A DNA stretch of 64,000 nt from Icerya purchasi (lineage: Eukaryota; Arthropoda; Insecta; Hemiptera; Monophlebidae). How positions within the stretch are numbered: position 1 is the first letter of the stretch; every line of letters begins with the position of its first letter. A model generated the notes under the pieces. That model ran no database searches. It was not told where the DNA came from and saw nothing but the letters and a program-made list of their open reading frames with translations. The position numbers were made by a program, and so were the translations under genes. Shown one piece after another: positions 35,410 through 48,570 of the stretch. The stretch is from positions 144,278,274 to 144,342,273 of the forward strand of contig CM077115.1 of the NCBI GenBank assembly GCA_039619475.1. The letters are read 5' to 3'.

Positions 35410-35845
35410 ATATATATATATATATATTAATTACAACGTAATTCTTAGGCTACCCCCCATTAGAAAAAATGTCCCAGAAAAATGTCCCAATTTTATGTAA
35501 CGCAAAATGTCCCAAAAAAATGTCTCAATTTTATGTAACGTTTGTTATATTTTATAGGATTCTTGTTATTGTTATTTAAAAAATGTCACAATTTTATGTA
35601 ACGAAATATGTAACGAAAAATGTAACGAAACAATGTCTTAATTTTATATAAAGAAAGTTAAATGTTAGGATAGGATTTTTGTTATTATGTTATTTTTTTT
35701 GTGTTGATGCCAGTAAGAATTACGTTGTAAATTTTGATCATTTTATACAAAGTATAGAAGAGAAAGAGATAGAAATGAAAGCAAGAGGGGCCAAGGGGCA
35801 TAGCCCATTGCAAGGCCAAAATGGCCGAGTTTATATATATATATG
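35410..35845 (+). repeat. Unclassified dispersed repeat, copy A
   Basis: Begins in a (TA)n tract with TTAATTACAACGTAATTC and TTAGGC. It continues through several degenerate units built on AATGTC.CAATTTTATGTAACG, then GTTAAATGTTAGGATAGGAT, AATTACGTTGTAAATTTTGA, and ends GGCCAAAATGGCCGAGTT followed by another TA tract. All blocks recur in the same order, reverse-complemented, at 37683-38160. No coding capacity and no terminal inverted repeats were seen. It could be a MITE-like or SINE-like family that targets AT repeats. Confidence 0.75.
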
Positions 35846-36943
35846 TATTACTTCCTTGACAAATGGGAAAAACATTAGATGAAAAATGACAATTGGGAAA
35901 GGGGGATTATGAATCAAAAAAAAAAAAGAGATTTAAGAATTTCTCCCTGCGAAGGGAGGAATGTATAAGCTCCCTCAAGTACGATAAATCTACTCAATGC
36001 GGCAATTAGTCAGAAAGTATTTCCCTTTTTATTTTTATTTTTTTTTTTTTTTTTTTTTTTTTGATGAGGCCGTCTTGGTAATTAGTTTGCATCCGGAATT
36101 TCTCGAGCGACCCCGATCGGCTACCGAGTAGTCCGACATTAAGAATATCGTGTCAATAATAATCGGGGGAACAAAAGTGTCTCAAACTTTTTAAGAATAA
36201 TCACGTTCGAGCAACAGAAAAACCGGAAGATTTAATAATAAGGAAGCAGAGTCTGCCGCGGTGGAGGAATAATAATAGGTTAGGAAAGCGTTCTGTCAAT
36301 AATGATAATAATAATGTACGATGTCAGTGTAGCGATAAGCGAGTAATTATTGCAGTGTGAAATCGACTGAGTGGGCGTAGCACGTACGCCCAATTTTTGA
36401 CAGCTCGCAGACTTGATGATCGCTCGGCAAAAGAACTCTGTCTGCCAGCGGTCTCTGTCTATTGCAGAAAAATTGTTTAATCACGATACCTGTCTTTTTG
36501 TTATACCTTGTTCTGAGTTCTCGCGAAATTCTTGTTTATTCCGCGCATTCTGATACTGGTCGTCTGCGTCACCGTGTTATACTTCCGTACAGCACGTTAA
36601 TTCTAGTTCCGGTGACAGATGCAAGGGAAAAATACATTTTCGTCATGTCATTGTTAGCGTAACTTGTATACAGTTCAGCCTGATTTTTTCCCTCGATTCT
36701 TACTACGAACAGGTATTTTAATTAAGTTCGTCTATCGTGTAATGAAAAAGACGTGCAAAGGAACTACCCGGTTAGTTTTCCATATAAATATTTACACAAT
36801 CGCAATGATACAGACATACAAATTTCAACAACATGTTAAGTATAATAACGAATACAAAAAAAAACAATCAGTCGAGCCGCGCCATAAGGAGAGATCCTAC
36901 GAAGCCGCAGATATTACTTTTCTATAATTATTACAGAGCAATT
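35846..36943. other. Noncoding sequence between repeat copies
   Basis: T25 run at about 36038-36062, then a balanced stretch (36.07-36.45 kb) with several TAAT cores. No gene recognised. Confidence 0.45.
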
Positions 36944-37540
36944 GTAGGGGGGGGGGGGGATTATATAATTACGTAATATCTACTACGACAGGCAGTAGAT
37001 TTGAGAAATAGCCCTTGTTTAGTAAAGAATATCAAATAGCTACTAGCTCTTTCAGAATTTAAAAAAGTTTTAAAAATACATAATTATCACAATTTTTAAT
37101 TTAACTTTCGTCTTATACTTAGGGGTGAAAAATAAAACGAAATTAGAAATTTATACCTTAAATATGATAGTTTAGAAATAGTAAGAAAGATGGTGTTTTT
37201 TATTTTTGTTAGGATTGATCGGAATTCTTTGTTCGTGAGCAAGTTTTTAAATATATATATGTATATATATATTTCTCATTGAACTATTTTTAATTAAAAT
37301 TGCAAAATAAATAAGAAAGGCAAAAAGCGACGATAGTTGCGCTTAAAAGAGAATAAAAAATGTAACATTATTAGTTTTACTAGAAAACTGCATTAAATAT
37401 TAATTTTTAAAATCCGCCGGTGTAATATGTAATCTTTTATAGTGTGAATTAAGTTTCTCTGTCATAACAAATTTTTTCATAGAGGTTTTGGTTCTTTGGG
37501 GAAGGGATTTCCTCTATCCCCCCTTGTGAATCCGCCACTG
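36944..37540. mobile_element. hAT-like non-autonomous element, copy 1 (left end lost)
   Basis: Colinear with 43479-44132 and roughly 80% similar by eye in the shared blocks (ATATAATTACGTAA, GGCAGTA.ATTTGAGAAATA, AGGGGTGAAAAATAAAA, TTTTTTCATAGAGG). The right terminus is intact: in reverse complement it reads CAGTGGCGGATTCA. The left terminus is replaced by a 13-G run at 36947-36959. It sits between two inverted copies of another repeat (35410-35845 and 37683-38160). Confidence 0.75.
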
Positions 37541-37682
37541 TTAGAGAGAAGTCAATTTTTGATATTCGATAAATGACGTAAATGCCCGATTACCGCGAAA
37601 AAGTTATACAGATTTTGTTACCGAATACTTTTCGTTATAAGATTTTTATATTATCCTTGGTGTCAAAATGATATAGTTACTA

Positions 37683-38160
37683 ATATATGTTATATGTACA
37701 TTGTACATATAACTCGGTCATTTTGGCCCCGCAAAGAGGCGTACGCCTTGACCCCTCTTGCTTACATTTCTGTCTCTTTTTCTTTTATATTTTTTATAAA
37801 ATGATCAAAATTTACAACGTAATTCTAAATTGGTCCATATGAATATAATAACATGATCACAAAAATCCTATCCTAACATTTAACTTTCATTACATAAAAT
37901 TAAAAGACATTTTTTCGTTACATAAAATTGTGACATTTTTCGTTACAAAATCTAATAGGGGCCGGCCTAAGAATTATATTGTAATTAACATATGCATATA
38001 TTCTAATAGGGGGTGGCCCAAGAATTACGTTGTAATTAATATATATATATATAAAGTCCGTAAAAATTAAAATATAACAAACGTTAAATAAAATTGGGAG
38101 ATTTTTTCTAATGAGGGTAGCCAAAGAATTACGTTGTAATTAATATACCTATATATATAG
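37683..38160 (-). repeat. Unclassified dispersed repeat, copy B (inverted relative to copy A)
   Basis: The reverse complement matches copy A from TTAATTACAACGTAATTC through GTTAAATGTTAGGATAGGAT to GGCCAAAATGACCGAGTT. In this copy the leading module (TTAATTACAACGTAATTC plus a GGCCACCCCC-like stretch) occurs three times (near 37965-37998, 38005-38040 and 38110-38142). The far end carries a perfect 12-bp-arm palindrome, GTTATATGTACA/TGTACATATAAC with one central base, at 37689-37713. Confidence 0.75.
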
Positions 38161-39562
38161 TGTGTATAATGCAATCTACGAAGTCGTACATACGGGTATT
38201 TTACGAAAGTGAAAGAGTCGATAATACCGTTGAAAAATTATGAAATCGCGTCTTATCTTAATTTTTATTGACTTGGCTTTTGCGCTTTTTTTTCAACTAA
38301 CATAGCACAAAAGTCTAATTAAAATGTATGATTCCCCGGGGTCTATGTTGTATTTGTTTGGTTTCACCGAAGAATTAGCGTGAGAGTTTTACATCGGAAT
38401 ATAAATATACGTACGTATTAATTATTCTTAGGTCAGAGAGATAATAAGAAAATTCCATAATGAAATTTGTAACGTTTTTTTTTTTTTATAACGAAATGTT
38501 GTGCGTCACGCTGTAATGTGTTCGATACATAATACGGATAAAATAGATAAAATAAAATAAATAACGAGAAACGCGGTGAGAGCGGGAATGTGGGAGTGCG
38601 TGAGATTGTCGGTCATAGGGGTGAATATACAGCATCATCTCGTGAATCGATGCTTATTCGAAACAGTACCAGTTTCGATACCGATTCGCCTACGAAACAG
38701 TTCCCATAGTTTGCGCACCTGACATAGAATCGATGAACCCCGGTTCGATAGATCTCGCATCACTCAAGGACGTCTTCTGCAACCTAAGATAAAAATTCTC
38801 TCGGTGACAACACGATGTTCGACACGTACAGAAGAATACTTTTGTAACAGCGCGAAGTAAATGGAATATTTCTTCGTCTTGTACTTCTAATTTGCGACTT
38901 CCGATACTGTAGGCTTTTTTTGTTTTTTCGAGTTTTACCGATAAAACATTAATCGCAAACGTACGGGTCAATAACCAAAAACTAAATGGAATTTTTTTCA
39001 ACTTCTAGATGTGCATTAATGAAACAAAATTATGAAAGGATTTTCAACTACGTGGGGACTGTTTTATAAGAAACATCGACGATCTGAAATGAACTCGCTA
39101 TAAATTGAAAAAAAAAAAAAAAAAATACGTGTACCTAAAATAAGGATGATTTGAATTCTGTATACAGAAAACATTAATAACTATGAAAAAATGTAATTTT
39201 GATTTTAGTAAATTATGATTTTTGTACATACATTTAATTCATTTGGAGCTAATGATCTTATCTCTAAATCTAAAGATAGCGAAACCAAAAAAATAATCAC
39301 TATCAAAAAATACCAACTTAATGTTATAGAAATAAATATATCTTTCTGTTTTTTTGATCAGAAGACGGAAGCGAATAGTTTTAGTTCTTTCACTGTGACC
39401 TACGGAGGGAGTTACCATGTGTCAGTGTGTGTGTGTGCGTAAATAGAATTTACCTTGTTCATTTATTTAACTGTTTCGTACTTTTTCAAACAACTACAAA
39501 GTCCGCTAAATTCCTTCGTCAAAGTAAATTATTATTGTCAGTCAAGTTAAATACAATACTAT
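38161..39562. other. AT-rich noncoding sequence
   Basis: No recognisable gene. A 103-codon minus frame at 38690-39001 has no family motif. Confidence 0.5.
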
Positions 39563-39804
39563 CGGCACTATAAGATGTATTTCATAAAATAATTATGCCG
39601 AAAGTAAATAATGAAATTATCATGAAAAATTATACAAAAAAAAATGTACAAATCACATTGACAAGTATTAAAAAAACATTGACACTAGTTTCTTTTTTAA
39701 TATTTTTCAATATGATTTGTATGTTTTTTGTATAATTTTTCACGATAATTTTATTATTTACGTTCGGCATAACAATTAATGTTATGAAATGTATATTATT
39801 ACCG
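39563..39804. mobile_element. Near-palindromic foldback (MITE) element
   Basis: The two arms, about 100 bases each, are reverse complements with few differences. The left arm holds TATGCCGAAAGTAAATAAT, GAAAAATTATACAAAAAA and ACAAATCACATTG. The right arm in reverse complement holds TATGCCGAACGTAAATAAT, GAAAAATTATACAAAAAA and ACAAATCATATTG. The outer ends, CGGCACTATAAG and (reverse complement) CGGTAATAATAT, still align. A transcript would fold into a long hairpin. No coding capacity. Confidence 0.85.
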
Positions 39805-41030
39805 CAATTAAATAAATACAACGCTCGTTGACCGTAATCGCCAGATTAGCTCATTGATCATAATAGCGATTACAGATATATTATGATTACTCTAATCGCT
39901 CTAATATTTATATAGTATTTATAATTTACTAATTACTAAGTAGGACATTTTCTACAATTGAAACCTAATCGCATGACGAAAAAAAAAAATAATAAAATAA
40001 TAATAATAATGAAAAGATGTAATAATAAAAAATTATACCTCCCCGCGGTAGACTGGAAATCCGCGAACATCCGTAAATGCCGAGCGTTATAAATCAAAAA
40101 AAAAAAAAAAAAATCCGAATATTTACAACCATATACACACACATTAGATCGAATTTTTATACGACCGAATAGTATTTATATCTATTTAAAACTATTCATT
40201 TACGCCGGTATTTGAGGACCACCGTTGTTCTCTGTGATATTGTAAAAAAAATTTAATTATTCATCTGGTTTTATTATTTACAAAAAACCTTCTTACTTAA
40301 TTATTCCTTTATCATATTAAAAATACCCTCTTTTATTCATTGGTGTTTGTTTTTTCAGACTTTTGCGTGTTTCTCAATAATAGTCACAATCGAATCGATG
40401 TTGATTCTTTATGCTATTCGCTTGAAAATGTAGTAAGTAGGTCCGAAATAACTAATAATTTCGAACTAGCCAAGACGAGGCTTGCAACGTCATCGAAGTA
40501 CTATTCACAGGTGTGGTGTTACTGCTGAAAAATAATTTTACGGAAAATGCAGTATCGATCGCGATTGAAATGAGTTAAACGAATTTTCCGCGAAGGCTAT
40601 TCGCACTTAATTCGCAGAAGAATTTAATCAGCGGGCTAAATTTTCGCCGAAAGCCGCCGAACTTCATGTAGTGCCTGGTAGAGTTAATTTTCCCCGACTG
40701 ACAATGAGTTGCGTTGGTAATTTCAATTGAACATTGCGACACGCCAGCGAAAGCGCAGGAAAATTAATTTTTTCCCGATAATTAATTTAAGCGACAGATT
40801 ATGCGGCGAGTAGAGAGACGGCGGTTCAATTTCCAAAATCGCCGACGAGGCTGCTGATCACGCGGAAATCGATCACGGGCCGTTTGACTTAACGCGGGCT
40901 GCAGCGCGAATTCTTATCTATGCCCGAAGACGTGGAAGAAGATATCAAGAGACTCGAAAGATAAGCGATCGGGTCAACCGGAGGGCATGATCTCTGATCT
41001 CGTTCGCCTCCGGCTACGAATAATCCACCG
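39805..41030. other. Noncoding sequence; GC-balanced at 40.5-41.0 kb
   Basis: AT-rich first half. From 40.5 to 41.0 kb the composition is balanced, lacks long homopolymers and repeatedly contains AATTAATTT-type cores, so a regulatory element is possible. Confidence 0.35.
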
Positions 41031-41099
41031 CTATCAATAATCCACCACTATCAATACACTATCAGTACTATCAATGCTATCAATACTATCAATACTATC
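41031..41099. repeat. Degenerate CTATCAATA tandem repeat
   Basis: Repeated CTATCAATA and CTATCAATAATCCACC motifs with variants such as CTATCAGTA, ending in a CTATCGATATCGG stretch. Low complexity. Confidence 0.75.
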
Positions 41100-41545
41100 G
41101 ATATCGGTCTATGTCCGTTGGCCGTTTGTATGTATGAGCACTATTCATAATCTATCGAGCCACTTATCAACGGAGTTATTAACGAAATGAAAAACGGTCT
41201 TTTGATAAAACTTTCTTCTGATACCAGGCCACTCTACCAACTCCGATATTTATACGTACGCTGGCGCGTATGGAAATTTTCTCTTTCCGAAGAACCCGTA
41301 CAATCACCCGCAAGTGCGCATATGTGTTGTTAATAATAAAAAGCGTTGTCTGTTCCACTCTCCGATGCGTTACGATTTTCCTTCCCGCTGTTACTAATAA
41401 ACGACTTATATTGTTCTTTATAAATATCCCACCGACGTTCTATTCCTGTTGTACCTTACGCTATTATTCCAGTTCAATTGATAATCTCGTTCGGGTGTCT
41501 GTACATCATCTTTAGCCGTGCGTTTTTGATTTTAATAATTCAGAA

Positions 41546-42298
<753 letters not shown>

Positions 42299-42473
42299 AT
42301 CACCTACTCAGATTCTGAGGCGATCGGAGATAGAGAGTATAAAGGAAAGTAGGAGAACGGCTAGAGATCGGAAGGAAAGGATCAAGGAAGCATTAAAAGG
42401 GTTAGGAAGATCCAACGCCAATTCCCAATCGTATTTTAGATACGGACGCAGATCAAGTGTGTCTTTATCCTAG
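42299..42473 (+). CDS. Possible terminal exon of an unidentified plus-strand gene
   Basis: A T16 tract (42249-42262) is followed by 36 bases without AG and then ACTTAG at 42298, a fair splice acceptor. From there a frame of about 57 codons reads LRSPTQILRRSEIESIKESR and continues with charged residues (RTARDRKERIKEALKGLGR) to YFRYGRRSSVSLS and a stop at 42471-42473. An AATAAA lies at 42491-42496, followed by a T/GT-rich stretch as expected downstream of a cleavage site. The charged, helix-like composition is unlike the chance frames around it. I do not recognise the family. The same frame continues upstream without a stop to 42057, but that part is low quality. It could instead be a fragment of a mobile element. 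Confidence 0.3.
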
Positions 42474-42490
42474 ATGTTAATTTTATTCCG

Positions 42491-42496
42491 AATAAA
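42491..42496 (+). promoter_or_regulatory. Candidate polyadenylation signal AATAAA
   Basis: Lies 18 bases after the stop of the possible terminal exon and is followed within 15 bases by a long T/GT-rich tract. AATAAA is common by chance in AT-rich DNA. Confidence 0.3.
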
Positions 42497-42529
42497 GATG
42501 TATTGTTTTTTTTTTGTTTTTTTTTTGAA

Positions 42530-43478
42530 AAATTACAAAAATATTTCCGAATAAAAATGTTATCAATTAACCTCTGCTACATATTTTTCCTTCTAATCAC
42601 TATTATACTGTTAATTGTAACATAATCGAAATATAAAAAGTAATATTAAGAATGCTCGCGCATTGTCTAATAATAATAATACGTAAGTTTCGATAATAAT
42701 AAGTTCCTTCCAAAAAAAACAAAACAATCCGTTTATTGCGCACAACGTTTTCTTTTTTTTTTTTATTATATTTAAATCTGCTTCTATAATGTGCGATTTA
42801 TTGTTAACACATATAAATCATGTTTCCTTTTTTTTTTTTAAATCTCCAATAAGATTTCCTTGAATTACTCAATTTTTTATAAAACAAAAATAAAAAAATA
42901 AATAAAAATAAAAAATATAAACTTCCTAAGTAGGTTTCTTTTCCGGTTTTTTTTTTTTTTTATCGCAAAATTAAGTTTCATAAAATAAATAACTTTACGG
43001 TGAAAATGGCGTAAACTTTTATTCCGTTTAATAACCCCAAAAAAGTCGTTTATTTCAACTTGTCCGCCGATTTATAAGAGCCGAATAGGTTACCTCGTTT
43101 TAATTTTAAACGTACTTTTAAATTATCGAATCTCAAAAATGTAATATGACACATAATTAAAGAAAAAAAAAAATCCCAAAAAAAAACAAACAAAAAACGT
43201 TGTAATATGAAATTGAGAGATTTAATAGGAGGAAAGCAATTTAAAGAAAACCCGAAAATACGAAAGGGTACATCATGGACGCTGGAAAGAAAGAAACCCC
43301 ATAGTGAACGAATAAAGGAATATTGATAAAAGGCCGAACGGCAACTGAAATTATGTGATGGTCCATAGTTGACCGAAACGAGAAGAAGAAGAAGAAATCG
43401 AAAGTAATTTTAAGTTTAACGTGCAAAAAATAAAATATCCAATATCCAATATATATATATATATATATATACATATAT
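42530..43478. other. Homopolymer-rich noncoding sequence
   Basis: Multiple 8-17 base T-runs and A-runs, ending in the (TA)n tract (43447-43478) into which the hAT-like element inserted. Confidence 0.5.
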
Positions 43479-44132
43479 GAGGGGCGGATCCAGAAGGACA
43501 TTTATGGTGGGGGAGTCATATAATTACGTAAAATCTTCTACGGTAGGCAGTAAATTTGAGAAATACCCCGTCGTGTTTCATAAAGAAAAACAGGTAGCCG
43601 ACCTTTATAGAAATTCATAAAAATGTTTTAAAAATACATAATTATTACAATTTTTAATTTAACTTATGTTTTATATTTAGGGGTGAAAAATAAAATGAAA
43701 TTATAAAATTCTAGCTAAAATAGGTAGTTTAGAAATAGTAAGATAGTATTTTGATTAGACACTTTACTTCTTTTTTATATTTGTTAGTAATCCGATCCGA
43801 TTTCTTCTTGTCCCTATGGGGAAGTAAAAATAAAAAAATACATATATTTCTCATTGAACTCGTATTTTTAATGAAAATTGCAAAATAAAAATTAAAAATA
43901 AATAAAAATTGCAAAAGATCGACGACGGTTAGAATAGAATCAAAAAGGAACATTAATAGTTTTACTAGAAAACAGTATTAAATATTAATTATTAAAATCC
44001 GTAGGTTTTTAACATTTATACAAATCTTTTATAGCATAAATTACGTTTTTTTGTTGCAACAAATTTTTTCATAGAGGCTTTGGTTTTTTTTTTTTGGAGG
44101 GGTTTTCCTATCCCCCCGTGGATCCGCCATTG
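43479..44132. mobile_element. hAT-like non-autonomous element, copy 2 (full length)
   Basis: Ends carry GGCGGATCCA in inverted orientation (43483-43492 and 44119-44128). The reverse-complemented right end reads CAATGGCGGATCCA and the left end GAGGGGCGGATCCA. Flanks are ACATATAT and ATATATAT, compatible with an 8-bp duplication inside a (TA)n microsatellite that now lies on both sides. Internal sequence matches copy 1 (36944-37540) along its length, for example ATATAATTACGTAA near the left and CATAGAGG near the right. The hAT assignment rests on end sequence and 8-bp target size only. Confidence 0.75.
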
Positions 44133-44407
44133 ATATATATATATATATGCTTTTTTGGAACTAATAATTAATCATTTCATGTTACAATTTTAAAAAATTA
44201 CGCCGTACTAAACACATCGGTAACTTTATAATGTATAAATTTCTGCGAGATGATACTTTGGCGCTTATGTGCTATGTAATTAGTGTATCCTTCAGAATGG
44301 ACATTAGGAAATATTAAATAATTCGAATTTGTTTGAAATGTTAGCAAGAAAACTATTCAAAATGGAGAATAAAGAGAGATAGAAATCATAAAGTATGCTT
44401 GAACAAC

Positions 44408-44702
44408 AAAAACATCAATGTGCGAAAAAACAAAAACATCGATATGCATAAAGACAAAACATCGATATCCGAAAAAACAAAACATCGATATACGAAAAAA
44501 CAAAAACATCGGTCGGCGCAAAAACAAAAACATCGATATGCGAAAAAACGAAACATCGATATCCGAAAAAACAAAAACATCGATATGCGAAAAAACAAAA
44601 ACATCGATATGCGAAAAAACAAAAACATCGATATGCGAAAAAACAAAAACATCGATATGCGAAAAAACAAAAACATCGATATGCGAAAAAACAAAGACAT
44701 CG
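44408..44702. repeat. 24-bp minisatellite with ATCGAT cores
   Basis: About twelve units of the form ACATCGATATGCGAAAAAAC plus AAAA. The last five are virtually identical. Early units vary by one or two bases in length (22-24) and sequence, which suggests homogenisation at the right end. Frames are open in several registers (for example a KNKNIDMR repeat on plus) because of the period. Confidence 0.92.
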
Positions 44703-47700
44703 AACTCTTTTTCAGCGACAACGAGCGAAACTATCGCATACATACGACGGAAACGGAAAAGTCCGGTACATATTTATGTAATTAGAAGAAGAGGAATATA
44801 AATAAAACAATTTATTGCTTTGCGCGCCTTTTTGTAATCGAAGGCGCGTAATAAATTACCACATTAAAGAGGATCTCATCCATCACCGGGCCGGCTAAAG
44901 TCGTAACACTTTTCTTCTCTCGCTAGACGGACAAGTTATTATTATAATTTATAATTATCGCCGTTATCGTCGACTTTCCGGGCACAAAAGCGGGGACACT
45001 TTTTAAAATATGCGAAAGAAACCGTCTCTAGCCGGACACCGCCTGTGAAATTCTCTCTCTGATGGAGGCGAAAGAGGCAGATGTCGCTGGTTGCGACAAA
45101 AATATAAAATAAACAGACGATATGTAAATATATAGGCAATAATAATGATAATATTAATAATAATAATGACAATATTGATAATAATGATAATAATGATAAT
45201 ATTGATAATAATAATAATGATAATAATGATAGTAATGATAATAATAATAATAGAACGAACGTGTTGCGTGCCTACAACAACAATAAAAACCGTAAAGACG
45301 TTGGACGACAATTTTTTAGTCTCACCTTTATCGACAATGTAAGGGGGTAAATGATAAAATAATTAATAAATACGACACACGTGCACTTAACAACGAACGG
45401 AACTTAAAAGAAACGCGGGAAGAAAAGAATAACCGGCAAAAATCTCCGAAAAAAAGCGTGTGGCGATAAAAATGGAAGTGACGCGTTGTCGGGAGCAGAT
45501 GTTTGAGGGCAAGTTCAGACGATATTACGATATAATTTTTCCGCTCATACGATTAAACAGAATTTACAGAATCTTGAAATATCTACACTTCCGCTAGCGG
45601 CACCTTGTATGCTAATACCCACAGGCACGCGTGCAACCCGGCGCCCTGGATCGTGTCGCATTACTCCCCGACCGATGCGGGACAGCATTGACGTCACCTA
45701 TTCTCGATTATTTCCCGAGAACTGTGGGTACGAGTTTTATCATCGCAACACCACCGGGCTTACCTTCGATTAATAAAAATATCTATATGTATATATATAT
45801 ATATATATGTAGGTTTTTTTGTTGTTGTTTTTTTTTTTTTCGATTAACACGTAGAAGAAAAAATGGAGGAAAAAAGTTCGAAATTAAAAAAGAACACGGA
45901 CAAATGCAACTTGAAAATTCTAAAAAGTTGAAATGCGGTGATAATATCTGTGAGCCTTTACGTGACAAAAACGGTGTTTGGAAAAAAAATAAAACTAGCG
46001 TACTTATAACGTAGAGTGGCCTTGTTCAGAACTGCATTGTGCGAGACTTCAGATGGTGCATGAAATTCCGGTTTTTAGTTAAGTATGATTATGAAAAATT
46101 TTAAAAATTGATAACGTCATCAGACTTTTAAATGAGGTAGGCGCGTTTCCGCGGGATGAAACGATGATTCTCAGCCATTATAACGACGGCTTCGTTTAAC
46201 ATTTTGTAAACTATTGTACGTAAAATTATTGCAATAAAATCGTAATTTCCCCCCCTTATTCAAAACGCAACAACGCTCTCCCATATTTATTGTGTTTTAA
46301 TTTTTCATAATGATTTTAAAAGACTACTAATATAATAATTGCAGCCAGCAGTTAACGATTTGGCTGAAAATTGAAAATTATTCTTAATGAGCGAACTTAA
46401 ATTTCATAGATTATTTAACGTTTTTGTCTGTCCCCGTTGCTGCGAATGAGCGAGCAGATTTCACGGAGAGTAATCCTGCCCAGCCCTTTGAATGCCAAGT
46501 CTCTTTAGATATTTTCGCACAAAAGTGTGTCTTTCGTTCAGTCCGCACGGCTGAAATTAGAATGGCCGCCATTTTTATGTCATACGTGGGGGGGGGGGAT
46601 TTTCAATGCTCGGCGGACATTGGACAGATCATGCGACACACGATTAACGCTTTTTCCCTCCAATAACGCACGTCTCTTTTAACCCGTTTCGCTGACAGTC
46701 AAACTCATATGCCTGTTGATATTATTGTCTGATGACCCCTTAAATCGATGCTGACCAATAGCCGTGACCAGTTCCTAAGGAATACTCTCGGCTACCGGCT
46801 AATCAACAAACGGAGTTATTATAAAGCATCTGGTCCGCGTTTCGCGATTTCTTTTCTTTTTTTCACGCCGAACGATAGTGCCTAACAGCGGCCGGGTTGT
46901 GGTGAACGAATATTAAAAATTTTTTACACCGGGTTCGAAAATTATTATTATGCAAGGACACACTTTTAATAGTACTTCTCTGATGATTCGTAGGTATACT
47001 TAATTGTAGAAATGTTCAAAAAGTTAAGTTAAATCAATGAAAACCATTAAATCCTTTCCTTCTCACCACCACGGCGGCAAGAGAGCGCTTGAAATTTAAA
47101 TTTAAATAAAGTTCGAGTAAGCGGACGTTCCTTTTTAGGTAATTTATATGATAATTTTAAAAAATCAAAAAAAAAAAACAAATTACAAAATCACGGATAC
47201 ATTTTAAGCCTATCCATAATAATCACCGATTGTATTCGCGCGGCGAAATTACCCACACAAAACGATTATTACACAAGATTTAGAATGAGCGTCAAACACA
47301 CACACACACACATATCTAAAAGAAAACCTGAAGAAAACAACACTTCAAGTCGAATAAAAAGAATCGAGATTTTCTAGGGCCTAATATTTTTTGTTTATTT
47401 TAGAATAACTGCAGTAGCGGAAAAAAAATCGCCGCTAACTTAAATTACCGCAGATAAGAAGTAATTAGATGTTTGTACGGTAAACCTGTTTCTCCGATTT
47501 ATCTATTCGGAACCGGTTTAAAGTGAACAATTTTTTGTCTCTACACTTTTTTTCATTAGATTCACTTCGCTATATGTCGATATTTTATCGTAATGATTAA
47601 TTAGAATTTTTTAAATCATCAGCTAAGATCTCTTTATAATTTATATTCTCATCACTGCCCCCCTATTTTGAACGTAGAGAACTTTATATCCGATTCAATA

Positions 47701-48570
47701 TGAAGCTCAAAAACTTCGAAGGCAGATCTTCTTTTACAAATTACGCGCGATTAATGCCAACGGCTGGACTAGAGCTTTTTCAATGGCTATTAATAATCTC
47801 GATTTTCTCTGGTTCTTTGAGACTAGCGCGCATTCTCAGTGATTATTAAAAATTATTACTTTTACATATAACGCGGAAAATGAAAGTGAAACTGTTTGTT
47901 TATTATTAAAAGTAATTAACGAAATAGTAGAATCCAGATTGATCATGTTAGTATTTTCAAACGTTGTTATAATTTCGGAGTTTTTTTGTTTCTTTGTAAA
48001 TATCTCATAGTGAGAAATTTTATCAGTGCTTTTGATTAAACGTCTTAAATATGATATTATTTAAAGATATTACAAAAAAAAAAAAAAAAAAAAAAAACTG
48101 GGAAGAATAACTCAGACCAGAACTTTTAAGACAGCCCTTAAAAATTCGATAAGTCAGAAAACGAATAGCCCTCTGTATTTCGTTTTCTGAAATGCACGTT
48201 TTTGGTATTGTAAATTCGGTGTATACATATTTTTTTCACCGTTAATTAATGAGCAAGGCCGCTCCAATGTTTACCTTTAAAAGATTTTATATACCAGTAC
48301 TAGCATAGTTCTTTTTTTCCACATCCGTAAGTTAGGTAAGTCTCCTAGGTAATTGCGGATGAATTTGGCTTTTCATAGTCTACTTAAGAGTCTCGACCCA
48401 AAGAGTGAAAATTTAAATTTCAAAATGGTTACGATATGCGACTATTTCACTCGCAAAGTAACCCATCAGCAGCAGCAGTAGTACTATATTCTCTATGTTC
48501 GACAAACCGAACATATTATCTTTCATTTAACCCGTCCAGTAAAATGATCATCGCTGATTAGGCACACCGG
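44703..48570. other. AT-rich noncoding sequence
   Basis: Apart from the AAT tract at 45.14-45.25 kb, no feature is recognised. A short GC-balanced piece lies at 45.6-45.76 kb. An A26 run occurs at about 48073-48098. Confidence 0.5.
45138..45252. repeat. (AAT/ATG)n imperfect microsatellite
   Basis: AATAATGATAAT-type units over about 115 bases with a few ATATTG interruptions. Source of spurious Ile-rich frames on both strands. Confidence 0.95.

Noticed and set aside
44357..44801. Lys/Asn- or Phe/Ser-rich repeat proteins of 111-128 codons
   Set aside because: Four overlapping frames over the 24-bp minisatellite; periodicity artefact.
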